A stretch of 64,000 nucleotides of DNA. Origin: Ptiloglossa arizonensis (Eukaryota; Arthropoda; Insecta; Hymenoptera; Colletidae). This document shows, piece by piece, positions 1-13,600 of this stretch. The notes beneath the pieces were generated by a model, which was not told the DNA's origin, did not search any database, and saw only the letters and a list, made by a program, of their open reading frames with translations. Each line of letters opens with the position of its first letter. Positions within the stretch are counted from its first letter, which is position 1. The position numbers were made by a program, and so were the translations under genes. The DNA is taken from contig NC_135059.1 in the NCBI RefSeq assembly GCF_051014685.1, forward strand, positions 620,001 through 684,000. Direction: 5' to 3'.

Positions 1-20
1 AAACTGCCATATCTCGCGAA

Positions 21-36
21 CGGATTGACCAATCCG
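21..36. repeat. 16-bp dyad in the satellite monomer (representative copy)
   Basis: cggattgaccaatccg is a perfect inverted repeat: arms CGGATTG and CAATCCG with a 2-base centre. It recurs once per monomer through the window. Three variant classes weaken it: aggattgaacaatccg loses the outer pair and changes the centre, cggatcgaccaatccg has an arm mismatch, and ggattgacgaatccg or ggattgtcgaatccg alter the inner arm. I saw no compensatory changes. Dyad symmetry is common in centromeric satellites, but function here is inference. Confidence 0.8.
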
Positions 37-69
37 CAAAATTTCTGTTGCATCTGAAAGAAGCAGCTC

Positions 70-86
70 GCCCGATTACAACGGTA
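70..86 (-). other. CENP-B-box-like motif in the monomer (representative copy)
   Basis: Read on the minus strand, the monomer contains accgttgtaatcggg. Against the mammalian CENP-B box core nTTCGnnnnAnnCGGGn it matches seven of the nine fixed positions (CG, the central A, and CGGG) and fails at the first two T positions. It recurs in most monomers. The CCTGATTAC variants (for example 39281, 41554, 41904) break the CGGG part. The match is partial and may be chance. Confidence 0.3.
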
Positions 87-599
87 TGCGTACTTTTCCC
101 CTAGGCCGTTCTAGTTATTCGTTTCGAGCATCAGAACTGCGAATATTTTGAGTTTCTCAAGCGTTTCTTACCTCCAAACTGCCATATCTCGCGAAAGGAT
201 TGACCAATCCGCAAAATTTCTGTTGCATCTGAAAGAAGCAACTCGCCCGATTACAACGGTATGCGTACTTTTCCCCTAGGCCGTTCTAGTAATTCGTTTC
301 GAGCATCAGAACTACGAAATTTTTGAGTTTCTCATGCGTTTCTTACCTTAAAACTGCCATATCTCGCGAACGGATTGACCAATCCGCAAAATTTCTGTTG
401 CATCTGAAAGTCGAAACTCGCCCGATTACAACGGTATGCGTACTTTTCCCCTAGGCCGTTCTAGTAATTCGTTTCGAGCATCAGAACTGCGAAATTTTTG
501 AGTTTCTCAAGCGTTTCTTACCTCCAAACTGCCATATCTGTCGAACGGATTGACCAATCCGCAAAATTTCTGTTGCGTCTGAAAGAAGCAACTCGCCCG

Positions 600-3500
600 A
601 TTACAACGGTATGCGTACTTTTCCCCTAGGCCGTTCTAGTTATTCGTTTCGAGCTTCAGAACTGCGAAAATTTTGAGTTTCTCGAGCGTTTCTTACATCC
701 AAACTGCCATATCTCGGGAAAGGATTGAACAATCCGCAAAATTTCTGTTGCATCTGAAAGAAGCAACTCGCCCGATTACAACGGTGTGCGTACTTTTCCC
801 CTAGGCCGTTCTAGTTATTCGTTTCAAGCATCAGAACTGCGAAAATTTTGAGTTTCTCAAGTGTTTCTTACCTCCAAACTGCCATATCTCGCGAACGGAT
901 TGACCAATCCGCAAAATTTCTGTTGCATCTGAAAGTAGAAACTCGCCCGATTACAACGGTATGCGTACTTTTCCCCTAGGCCGTTCTAGTTATTCGTTTC
1001 GAGCATCAGAACTGCGAATATTTTGAGTTTCTCAAGCGTTTCTTACCTCCAAACTGCCATATCTCGCGAACGGATTGACCAATCCGCAAAATTTCTGTTG
1101 CATCTGAAAGAAGCAGCTCGCCCGATTACAACGGTATGCGTACTTTTCCCCTAGGCCGTTCTAGTTATTCGTTTCGAGCATCAGAACTGCGAAATTTTTG
1201 AGTTTCTCAAGCGTTTCTTACCTTCAAACCGCCATATCTCGCGAACGGATTGACCAATCCGCAAAATTTCTGTTGCATCTGAAAGAAGCTACTCGCCCGA
1301 TTACAACTGTATGCGTACTTTTCCCCTAGGGCGTTCTAGTTATTCGTTTCGAGCATCAGAACTGCGAAAATTTTGAGTTTCTCAAGCGTTTCTTACCGCC
1401 AAACTGCCATATCTCGCGAACGGATTGACCAATCCGCAAAATTTGTATTGCATCTGAAAGTAGAAACTCGCCCGATTACAACGGTATGCGTACTTTTCCC
1501 CTAGGCCGTTCTAGTTATTCGTTTCGAGCATCAGAACTGCGAATATTTTGAGTTTCTCAAGCGTTTCTTACCTCCAAACTGCCATATCTCGCGAACGATT
1601 TGACCAATCCGCAAAATTTCTGTTGCATCTGAAAGAAGAAACTCGCCCGATTACAACGGTATGCGTACTTTTCCCCTAGGCCGTTCCAGTTATTCGTTTC
1701 GAGCATCATAACTGCGAAAATTTTGAGTTTCTTGAGCGTTTCTTACCTCCAAACTGCCATATCTCGTGAAAGGATTGACCAATCCGCAAAATTTCTGTTG
1801 CATCTGAAAGAAGCAACTCGCCCGATTACAACGGTATGCGTACTTTTCCCCTAGGCCGTTCTAGTAATTCGTTTCGAGCATCAGAACTACGAAATTTTTG
1901 AGTTTCTCAAGCGTTTCTTACCTTAAAACTGCCATATCTCGCGAACGGATTGACCAATCCGCAAAATTTCTGTTGCGTCTGAAAGAAGCAACTCGCCCGA
2001 TTACAACGGTATGCGTACTTTTCCCCTAGGCCGTTCTAGTTATTCGTTTCGAGCTTCAGAACTGCGAAAATTTTGAGTTTCTCGAGCGTTTCTTACATCC
2101 AAACTGCCATATCTCGGGAAAGGATTGAACAATCCGCAAAATTTCTGTTGCATCTGAAAGTCGAAACTCGCCCGATTACAACGGTATGCGTACTTTTCCC
2201 CTAGGCCGTTCCAGTTATTCGTTTCGAGCATCAGAACTGCGAAAATTTTGAGTTTCTCGAGCGTTTCTTACCTCCAAACTGCCATATCTCGGGAAAGGAT
2301 TGAACAATCCGCAAAATTTCTGTTGCATCTGAAAGTCGAAACTCGCCCGATTACAACGGTATGCGTACTTTTCCCCTAGGCCGTTCTAGTTATTCGTTTC
2401 GAGCATCAGAACTGCGAAATTTTTGAGTTTCTCAAGCGTTTCTTACCTCCAAACAGCCATATCTCGCGAACGGATTGACCAATCCGCAAAATTTCTGTTG
2501 CATCTGAAAGTAGAAACTCGCCCGATTACAACGGTATGCGTACTTTTCCCCTAGGCCGTTCTAGTTATTCGTTTCGAGCATCAGAACTGCGAATATTTTG
2601 AGTTTCTCAAGCGTTTCTTACCTCCAAACTGCCATATCTCGCGAACGGATTGACCAATCCGCAAAATTTCTGTTGCATCTGAAAGAAGCAGCTCGCCCGA
2701 TTACAACGGTATGCGTACTTTTCCCCTAGGCCGTTCTAGTTATTCGTTTCGAGCATCAGAACTGCGAATATTTTGAGTTTCTCAAGCGTTTCTTACCTCC
2801 AAACTGCCATATCTCGGGAAAGGATTGACCAATCCGCAAAATTTCTGTTGCATCTGAAAGAAGCAACTCGCCCGATTACAACGGTATGCGTACTTTTCCC
2901 CTAGGCCGTTCTAGTAATTCGTTTCGAGCTTCAGAACTGCGAAAATTTTGAGTTTCTCGAGCGTTTCTTACATCCAAACTGCCATATCTCGGGAAAGGAT
3001 TGAACAATCCGCAAAATTTCTGTTGCATCTGAAAGAAGCAACTCGCCCGATTACAACGGTGTGCGTACTTTTCCCCTAGGCCGTTCTAGTTATTCGTTTC
3101 AAGCATCAGAACTGCGAAAATTTTGAGTTTCTCAAGTGTTTCTTACCTCCAAACTGCCATATCTCGCGAACGGATTGACCAATCCGCAAAATTTCTGTTG
3201 CATCTGAAAGTAGAAACTCGCCCGATTACAACGGTATGCGTACTTTTCCCCTAGGCCGTTCTAGTTATTCGTTTCGAGCATCAGAACTGCGAATATTTTG
3301 AGTTTCTCAAGCGTTTCTTACCTCCAAACTGCCATATCTCGCGAACGATTTGACCAATCCGCAAAATTTCTGTTGCATCTGAAAGAAGAAACTCGCCCGA
3401 TTACAACGGTATGCGTACTTTTCCCCTAGGCCGTTCCAGTTATTCGTTTCGAGCATCATAACTGCGAAAATTTTGAGTTTCTTGAGCGTTTCTTACCTCC

Positions 3501-6500
3501 AAACTGCCATATCTCGTGAAAGGATTGACCAATCCGCAAAATTTCTGTTGCATCTGAAAGAAGCAACTCGCCCGATTACAACGGTATGCGTACTTTTCCC
3601 CTAGGCCGTTCTAGTAATTCGTTTCGAGCATCAGAACTACGAAATTTTTGAGTTTCTCAAGCGTTTCTTACCTTAAAACTGCCATATCTCGCGAACGGAT
3701 TGACCAATCCGCAAAATTTCTGTTGCGTCTGAAAGAAGCAACTCGCCCGATTACAACGGTATGCGTACTTTTCCCCTAGGCCGTTCTAGTTATTCGTTTC
3801 GAGCTTCAGAACTGCGAAAATTTTGAGTTTCTCGAGCGTTTCTTACATCCAAACTGCCATATCTCGGGAAAGGATTGAACAATCCGCAAAATTTCTGTTG
3901 CATCTGAAAGTCGAAACTCGCCCGATTACAACGGTATGCGTACTTTTCCCCTAGGCCGTTCCAGTTATTCGTTTCGAGCATCAGAACTGCGAAAATTTTG
4001 AGTTTCTCGAGCGTTTCTTACCTCCAAACTGCCATATCTCGGGAAAGGATTGAACAATCCGCAAAATTTCTGTTGCATCTGAAAGTCGAAACTCGCCCGA
4101 TTACAACGGTATGCGTACTTTTCCCCTAGGCCGTTCTAGTAATTCGTTTCGAGCATCAGAACTGCGAAATTTTTGAGTTTCTCAAGCGTTTCTTACCTCC
4201 AAACTGCCATATCTGTCGAACGGATTGACCAATCCGCAAAATTTCTGTTGCGTCTGAAAGAAGCAACTCGCCCGATTACAACGGTATGCGTACTTTTCCC
4301 CTAGGCCGTTCTAGTTATTCGTTTCGAGCTTCAGAACTGCGAAAATTTTGAGTTTCTCGAGCGTTTCTTACATCCAAACTGCCATATCTCGGGAAAGGAT
4401 TGAACAATCCGCAAAATTTCTGTTGCATCTGAAAGAAGCAACTCGCCCGATTACAACGGTGTGCGTACTTTTCCCCTAGGCCGTTCTAGTTATTCGTTTC
4501 AAGCATCAGAACTGCGAAAATTTTGAGTTTCTCAAGTGTTTCTTACCTCCAAACTGCCATATCTCGCGAACGGATTGACCAATCCGCAAAATTTCTGTTG
4601 CATCTGAAAGTAGAAACTCGCCCGATTACAACGGTATGCGTACTTTTCCCCTAGGCCGTTCTAGTTATTCGTTTCGAGCATCAGAACTGCGAATATTTTG
4701 AGTTTCTCAAGCGTTTCTTACCTCCAAACTGCCATATCTCGCGAACGATTTGACCAATCCGCAAAATTTCTGTTGCATCTGAAAGAAGAAACTCGCCCGA
4801 TTACAACGGTATGCGTACTTTTCCCCTAGGCCGTTCCAGTTATTCGTTTCGAGCATCATAACTGCGAAAATTTTGAGTTTCTTGAGCGTTGTTACCTCCA
4901 AACTGCCATATCTCGTGAAAGGATTGACCAATCCGCAAAATTTCTGTTGCATCTGAAAGAAGCAACTCGCCCGATTACAACGGTATGCGTACTTTTCCCC
5001 TAGGCCGTTCTAGTAATTCGTTTCGAGCATCAGAACTACGAAATTTTTGAGTTTCTCAAGCGTTTCTTACCTTAAAACTGCCATATCTCGCGAACGGATT
5101 GACCAATCCGCAAAATTTCTGTTGCGTCTGAAAGAAGCAACTCGCCCGATTACAACGGTATGCGTACTTTTCCCCTAGGCCGTTCTAGTTATTCGTTTCG
5201 AGCTTCAGAACTGCGAAAATTTTGAGTTTCTCGAGCGTTTCTTACATCCAAACTGCCATATCTCGGGAAAGGATTGAACAATCCGCAAAATTTCTGTTGC
5301 ATCTGAAAGTCGAAACTCGCCCGATTACAACGGTATGCGTACTTTTCCCCTAGGCCGTTCCAGTTATTCGTTTCGAGCATCAGAACTGCGAAAATTTTGA
5401 GTTTCTCGAGCGTTTCTTACCTCCAAACTGCCATATCTCGGGAAAGGATTGAACAATCCGCAAAATTTCTGTTGCATCTGAAAGTCGAAACTCGCCCGAT
5501 TACAACGGTATGCGTACTTTTCCCCTAGGCCGTTCTAGTTATTCGTTTCGAGCATCAGAACTGCGAAATTTTTGAGTTTCTCAAGCGTTTCTTACCTCCA
5601 AACAGCCATATCTCGCGAACGGATTGACCAATCCGCAAAATTTCTGTTGCATCTGAAAGTAGAAACTCGCCCGATTACAACGGTATGCGTACTTTTCCCC
5701 TAGGCCGTTCTAGTTATTCGTTTCGAGCATCAGAACTGCGAATATTTTGAGTTTCTCAAGCGTTTCTTACCTCCAAACTGCCATATCTCGCGAACGGATT
5801 GACCAATCCGCAAAATTTCTGTTGCATCTGAAAGAAGCAGCTCGCCCGATTACAACGGTATGCGTACTTTTCCCCTAGGCCGTTCTAGTTATTCGTTTCG
5901 AGCATCAGAACTGCGAATATTTTGAGTTTCTCAAGCGTTTCTTACCTCCAAACTGCCATATCTCGGGAAAGGATTGACCAATCCGCAAAATTTCTGTTGC
6001 ATCTGAAAGAAGCAACTCGCCCGATTACAACGGTATGCGTACTTTTCCCCTAGGCCGTTCTAGTAATTCGTTTCGAGCATCAGAACTACGAAATTTTTGA
6101 GTTTCTCATGCGTTTCTTACCTTAAAACTGCCATATCTCGCGAACGGATTGACCAATCCGCAAAATTTCTGTTGCATCTGAAAGTCGAAACTCGCCCGAT
6201 TACAACGGTATGCGTACTTTTCCCCTAGGCCGTTCTAGTAATTCGTTTCGAGCATCAGAACTGCGAAATTTTTGAGTTTCTCAAGCGTTTCTTACCTCCA
6301 AACTGCCATATCTGTCGAACGGATTGACCAATCCGCAAAATTTCTGTTGCGTCTGAAAGAAGCAACTCGCCCGATTACAACGGTATGCGTACTTTTCCCC
6401 TAGGCCGTTCTAGTTATTCGTTTCGAGCTTCAGAACTGCGAAAATTTTGAGTTTCTCGAGCGTTTCTTACATCCAAACCGCCATATCTCGGGAAAGGATT

Positions 6501-9400
6501 GAACAATCCGCAAAATTTCTGTTGCATCTGAAAGAAGCAACTCGCCCGATTACAACGGTGTGCGTACTTTTCCCCTAGGCCGTTCTAGTTATTCGTTTCA
6601 AGCATCAGAACTGCGAAAATTTTGAGTTTCTCAAGTGTTTCTTACCTCCAAACTGCCATATCTCGCGAACGGATTGACCAATCCGCAAAATTTCTGTTGC
6701 ATCTGAAAGTAGAAACTCGCCCGATTACAACGGTATGCGTACTTTTCCCCTAGGCCGTTCTAGTTATTCGTTTCGAGCATCAGAACTGCGAATATTTTGA
6801 GTTTCTCAAGCGTTTCTTACCTCCAAACTGCCATATCTCGCGAACGGATTGACCAATCCGCAAAATTTCTGTTGCATCTGAAAGAAGCAGCTCGCCCGAT
6901 TACAACGGTATGCGTACTTTTCCCCTAGGCCGTTCTAGTTATTCGTTTCGAGCATCAGAACTGCGAAATTTTTGAGTTTCTCAAGCGTTTCTTACCTTCA
7001 AACCGCCATATCACGCGAACGGATTGACCAATCCGCAAAATTTCTGTTGCATCTGAAAGAAGCTACTCGCCCGATTACAACTGTATGCGTACTTTTCCCC
7101 TAGGGCGTTCTAGTTATTCGTTTCGAGCATCAGAACTGCGAAAATTTTGAGTTTCTCAAGCGTTTCTTACCTCCAAACTGCCATATCTCGCGAACGGATT
7201 GACCAATCCGCAAAATTTGTATTGCATCTGAAAGTAGAAACTCGCCCGATTACAACGGTATGCGTACTTTTCCCCTAGGCCGTTCTAGTTATTCGTTTCG
7301 AGCATCAGAACTGCGAATATTTTGAGTTTCTCAAGCGTTTCTTACCTCCAAACTGCCATATCTCGCGAACGATTTGACCAATCCGCAAAATTTCTGTTGC
7401 ATCTGAAAGAAGAAACTCGCCCGATTACAACGGTATGCGTACTTTTCCCCTAGGCCGTTCCAGTTATTCGTTTCGAGCATCATAACTGCGAAAATTTTGA
7501 GTTTCTTGAGCGTTTCTTACCTCCAAACTGCCATATCTCGTGAAAGGATTGACCAATCCGCAAAATTTCTGTTGCATCTGAAAGAAGCAACTCGCCCGAT
7601 TACAACGGTATGCGTACTTTTCCCCTAGGCCGTTCTAGTAATTCGTTTCGAGCATCAGAACTACGAAATTTTTGAGTTTCTCAAGCGTTTCTTACCTTAA
7701 AACTGCCATATCTCACGAACGGATTGACCAATCCGCAAAATTTCTGTTGCGTCTGAAAGAAGCAACTCGCCCGATTACAACGGTATGCGTACTTTTCCCC
7801 TAGGCCGTTCTAGTTATTCGGTTCGAGCTTCAGAACTGCGAAAATTTTGAGTTTCTCGAGCGTTTCTTACATCCAAACTGCCATATCTCGGGAAAGGATT
7901 GAACAATCCGCAAAATTTCTGTTGCATCTGAAAGTCGAAACTCGCCCGATTACAACGGTATGCGTACTTTTCCCCTAGGCCGTTCCAGTTATTCGTTTCG
8001 AGCATCAGAACTGCGAAAATTTTGAGTTTCTCGAGCGTTTCTTACCTCCAAACTGCCATATCTCGGGAAAGGATTGAACAATCCGCAAAATTTCTGTTGC
8101 ATCTGAAAGTCGAAACTCGCCCGATTACAACGGTATGCGTACTTTTCCCCTAGGCCGTTCTAGTTATTCGTTTCGAGCATCAGAACTGCGAAATTTTTGA
8201 GTTTCTCAAGCGTTTCTTACCTCCAAACAGCCATATCTCGCGAACGGATTGACCAATCCGCAAAATTTCTGTTGCATCTGAAAGTAGAAACTCGCCCGAT
8301 TACAACGGTATGCGTACTTTTCCCCTAGGCCGTTCTAGTTATTCGTTTCGAGCATCAGAACTGCGAATATTTTGAGTTTCTCAAGCGTTTCTTACCTCCA
8401 AACTGCCATATCTCGCGAACGGATTGACCAATCCGCAAAATTTCTGTTGCATCTGAAAGAAGCAGCTCGCCCGATTACAACGGTATGCGTACTTTTCCCC
8501 TAGGCCGTTCTAGTTATTCGTTTCGAGCATCAGAACTGCGAATATTTTGAGTTTCTCAAGCGTTTCTTACCTCCAAACTGCCATATCTCGGGAAAGGATT
8601 GACCAATCCGCAAAATTTCTGTTGCATCTGAAAGAAGCAACTCGCCCGATTACAACGGTATGCGTACTTTTCCCCTAGGCCGTTCTAGTAATTCGTTTCG
8701 AGCATCAGAACTACGAAATTTTTGAGTTTCTCATGCGTTTCTTACCTTAAAACTGCCATATCTCGCGAACGGATTGACCAATCCGCAAAATTTCTGTTGC
8801 ATCTGAAAGTCGAAACTCGCCCGATTACAACGGTATGCGTACTTTTCCCCTAGGCCGTTCTAGTAATTCGTTTCGAGCATCAGAACTGCGAAATTTTTGA
8901 GTTTCTCAAGCGTTTCTTACCTCCAAACTGCCATATCTGTCGAACGGATTGACCAATCCGCAAAATTTCTGTTGCGTCTGAAAGAAGCAACTCGCCCGAT
9001 TACAACGGTATGCGTACTTTTCCCCTAGGCCGTTCTAGTTATTCGTTTCGAGCTTCAGAACTGCGAAAATTTTGAGTTTCTCGAGCGTTTCTTACATCCA
9101 AACTGCCATATCTCGGGAAAGGATTGAACAATCCGCAAAATTTCTGTTGCATCTGAAAGAAGCAACTCGCCCGATTACAACGGTGTGCGTACTTTTCCCC
9201 TAGGCCGTTCTAGTTATTCGTTTCAAGCATCAGAACTGCGAAAATTTTGAGTTTCTCAAGTGTTTCTTACCTCCAAACTGCCATATCTCGCGAACGGATT
9301 GACCAATCCGCAAAATTTCTGTTGCATCTGAAAGTAGAAACTCGCCCGATTACAACGGTATGCGTACTTTTCCCCTAGGCCGTTCTAGTAATTCGTTTCG
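600..9400 (+). repeat. Irregular higher-order repeats of 8 to 15 monomers
   Basis: Strings of variant monomers recur in the same order at whole-monomer distances. One marker, acggtgtgcg followed two monomers later by other shared variants, starts at 781, 3056, 4456, 6555 and 9180. The spacings are 2275, 1400, 2099 and 2625 bp, that is 13, 8, 12 (with the 1-bp deletion) and 15 monomers. A second set of near-identical segments begins near 2040, 3790, 5189 and 7814 (10, 8 and 15 monomers apart). The unequal lengths indicate repeated unequal exchange rather than one fixed higher-order unit. Confidence 0.85.
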
Positions 9401-10699
9401 AGCATCAGAACTGCGAAATTTTTGAGTTTCTCAAGCGTTCCTTAAGTTCAAACTGCCATATCTCGCGAACGGATTGACCAATCCGCAAAATATCTGTTGC
9501 ATCTGAAAGTAGAAACTCGCCCGATTAGAACGGTGTGCGTACTTTTCCCCTAGGCCGTTCTAGTTATTCGTTTCGAGCATCAGAACTGCGAAATTTTTGA
9601 GTTTCTCAAGCGTTTCTTAGCTTCAAACTGCCATATCTCGCGAAAGGATTGACCAATCCGCAAAATTTCTGTTGCATCTGAAAGAAGCTACTCGCCCGAT
9701 TACAACGGTATGCGTACATTTCCCTTAGGCCGTTCTAGTTATTCGTTTCAAGCATCAGAACTGCGAAAATTTTGAGTTTCTCAAGCGTTTCTTACTTCCA
9801 AACTGCCATATCTCGTGAACGGATTGACCAATCCGCAAAATTTCTGTTGCATCTGAAAGTAGAAACTCGCCCGATTACAACGGTATGCGTACTTTTCCCC
9901 TTGGCCGTTCTAGTTATTCGTTTCGAGCATCAGAACTGCGAAAATTTAGAGTTTCTCAAGCGTTTCTTACCTCCAAACTGCCATATCTCGCGAACGGATT
10001 GACCAATCAGCAAAATTTCTGTTGCATCTGAAAGAAGCAACTCGCCCGATTACAACAGTATGCGTACTTTTCCCCTAGGCCGTTCTAGTTATTCGTTTAG
10101 AGCATCAGAACTGCGAAAACTTTGAGTTTCTCAAGCGTTTCTTACCTCCAAACTGCCATATCTCGCGAACGGATTGACCAATCCGCAAAATTTCTGTTGC
10201 ATCTGAAAGAAGCAACTCGCCCGATTACAACGGTATGCGTACATTTCCCCTAGGCCGTTCTAGTTATTCGTTTCAAGCATCAGAACTGCGAAAATTTTGA
10301 GTTTCTCAAGCGTTTCTTACTTCCAAACTGCCATATCTCGCGAACGGATTGACCAATCCGCAAAATTTCTGTTGCATCTGAAAGTAGAAACTCGCCCGAT
10401 TACAACGGTATGCGTACTTTTCCCCTAGGCCGTTCTAGTTATTCGTTTCGAGCATCAGAACTGCGAAAACTTTGAGTTTCTCAAGCGTTTCTTACCTCCA
10501 AACTGCCATATCTCGCGAACGGATTGACCAATCCGCAAAATTTCTGTTGCATCTGAAAGTAGAGACTCGCCCGATTACAACGGTATGCGTACTTTTCCCC
10601 TAGGCCGTTCTAGTTATTCGTTTCGAGCATCAGAACTGCGAAAATTTTGAGTTTCTCAAGCGTTTCTTACCTCCAAACTGCCATATCTCGCGAAAGGAT

Positions 10700-13600
10700 T
10701 GACCAATCCGCAAAATTTCTGTTGCATCTGAAAGAAGAAACTCGCCCGATTACAACAGTATGCGTACTTTTCCCCTAGGCCGTTCCAGTTAATCGTTTCA
10801 AGCATCAGAACTGCGAAAATTTTGAGTTTCTCAAGCGTTTCTTACCTCCAAACTGCCACATCTCGCGAACGGATTGACCAATCCGCAAAATTTCTGTTGC
10901 ATCTGAAAGAAGAAACACGCCCGATTACAACGGTATGCGTACTTTTCCCCTAGGCCGTTCCAGTTATTCGTTTCGAGCATCAGAACTGCGAAAATTTTGA
11001 GTTTCTCAAGCATTTCTTACATCCAAACTGCCATATCTCGGGAAAGGATTGAACAATCCGCAAAATTTCTGTTGCATCTGAAAGAAGAAACTCGCCCGAT
11101 TACAACGGTATGCGTACTTTTCCCCTAGGCCGTTCCACTTATTCGTTTCGAGCATCAGAACTGCGAAAATTTTGAGTTTCTCGAGCGTTTCTTACCTCCA
11201 AACTGCCATATCTCGGGAAAGGATTGAACAATCCGCAAAATTTCTGTTGCATCTGAAAGTCGAAACTCGCCCGATTACAACGGTATGCGTACTTTTCCCC
11301 TAGGCCGTTCTAGTTATTCGTTTCGAGCATCAGAACTGCGAAATTTTTGAGTTTCTCAAGCGTTTCTTACCTCCAAACAGCCATATCTCGCGAACGGATT
11401 GACCAGTCCGCAAAATTTCTGTTGCATCTGAAAGAAGCAACTCGCCCGATTACAACGGTATGCGTACTTTTCCCCTAGGCCGTTCTAGTTATTCGTTTCA
11501 AGCATCAGAACTGCGAAAATTTTGAGTTTCTCAAGCGTTTCTTACCTCCAAACTGCCACATCTCACGAACGGATTGACCAATCCGCAAAATTTCTGTTGC
11601 ATCTGAAAGAAGAAACTCGCCCGATTACAACGGTATGCGTATTTTTCCCCTAGGCCGTTCCAGTTATTCGTTTCGAGCATCAGAACTGCGAAAATTTTGA
11701 GTTTCTCGAGCGTTTCTTACCTCCAAACTGCCATATCTCGGGAAAGGATTGAACAATCCGCAAAATTTCTGTTGCATCTGAAAGAAGCAACTCGCCCGAT
11801 TACAACGGTATGCGTACTTTTCCCCTAGGCCGTTCTAGTTATTCGTTTCAAGCATCAGAACTGCGAAAATTTTGAGTTTCTCAAGCGTTTCTTACCTCCA
11901 AACTGCCACATCTCGCGAACGGATTGACCAATCCGCAAAATTTCTGTTGCATCTGAAAGAAGAAACTCGCCCGATTACAACGGTATGCGTATTTTTCCCC
12001 TAGGCCGTTCCAGTTATTCGTTTCGAGCATCAGAACTGCGAAAATTTTGAGTTTCTCGAGCGTTTCTTACCTCCAAACTGCCATATCTCGGGAAAGGATT
12101 GAACAATCCGCAAAATTTCTGTTGCGTCTGAAAGAAGCAACTCGCCCGATTACAACGGTATGCGTACTTTTCCCCTAGGCCGTTCTAGTTATTCGTTTCG
12201 AGCATCAGAACTGCGAAAACTTTGAGTTTCTCAAGCGTTTCTTACCTCCAAACTGCCATATCTCGCGAACGGATTGACCAATCCGTAAAATTTCTGTTGC
12301 ATCTGAAAGTAGAGACTCGCCCGATTACAACGGTATGCGTACTTTTCCCCTAGGCCGTTCTAGTTATTCGTTTCGAGCATCAGAACTGCGAAAATTTTGA
12401 GTTTCTCAAGCGTTTCTTACCTCCAAACTGCCATATCTCGCGAAAGGATTGACCAATCCGCAAAATTTCTGTTGCATCTGAAAGAAGAAACTCGCCCGAT
12501 TACAACAGTATGCGTACTTTTCCCCTAGGCCGTTCCAGTTATTCGTTTCGAGCATCAGAACTGCGAAAATTTTGAGTTTCTCGAGCGTTTCTTACCTCCA
12601 AACTGCCATATCTCGGGAAAGGATTGAAAAATCCGCAAAATTTCTGTTGCATCTGAAAGAAGCAACTCGCCCGATTACAACGGTATGCGTACTTTTCCCC
12701 TAGGCCGTTCTAGTTATTCGTTTCAAGCATCAGAACTGCGAAAATTTTGAGTTTCTCAAGCGTTTCTTACCTCCAAACTGCCACATCTCGCGAACGGATT
12801 GACCAATCCGCAAAATTTCTGTTGCGTCTGAAAGAAGCAACTCGCCCGATTACAACGGTATGCGTACTTTTCCCCTAGGCCGTTCTAGTTATTCGTTTCG
12901 AGCATCAGAACTGCGAAAACTTTGAGTTTCTCAAGCGTTTCTTACCTCCAAACTGCCATATCTCGCGAACGGATTGACCAATCCGTAAAATTTCTGTTGC
13001 ATCTGAAAGTAGAGACTCGCCCGATTACAACGGTATGCGTACTTTTCCCCTAGGCCGTTCTAGTTATTCGTTTCGAGCATCAGAACTGCGAAAATTTTGA
13101 GTTTCTCAAGCGTTTCTTACCTCCAAACTGCCATATCTCGCGAAAGGATTGACCAATCCGCAAAATTTCTGTTGCATCTGAAAGAAGAAACTCGCCCGAT
13201 TACAACAGTATGCGTACTTTTCCCCTAGGCCGTTCCAGTTATTCGTTTCGAGCATCAGAACTGCGAAAATTTTGAGTTTCTCGAGCGTTTCTTACCTCCA
13301 AACTGCCATATCTCGGGAAAGGATTGAAAAATCCGCAAAATTTCTGTTGCATCTGAAAGAAGCAACTCGCCCGATTACAACGGTATGCGTACTTTTCCCC
13401 TAGGCCGTTCTAGTTATTCGTTTCAAGCATCAGAACTGCGAAAATTTTGAGTTTCTCAAGCGTTTCTTACCTCCAAACTGCCACATCTCGCGAACGGATT
13501 GACCAATCCGCAAAATTTCTGTTGCATCTGAAAGAAGAAACTCGCCCGATTACAACGGTATGCGTATTTTTCCCCTAGGCCGTTCCAGTTATTCGTTTCG

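Noticed and set aside
2040..2231. Short open frames of 60-84 codons inside the satellite, several repeated exactly (2040, 3790, 5189, 7814, 10831, 15031, 20324, 22821, 45129, 47926, 50548)
   Set aside because: They recur only because the DNA recurs. 175 is not divisible by 3, so frames rotate and stops appear in the next monomer. No start context or protein family fits.
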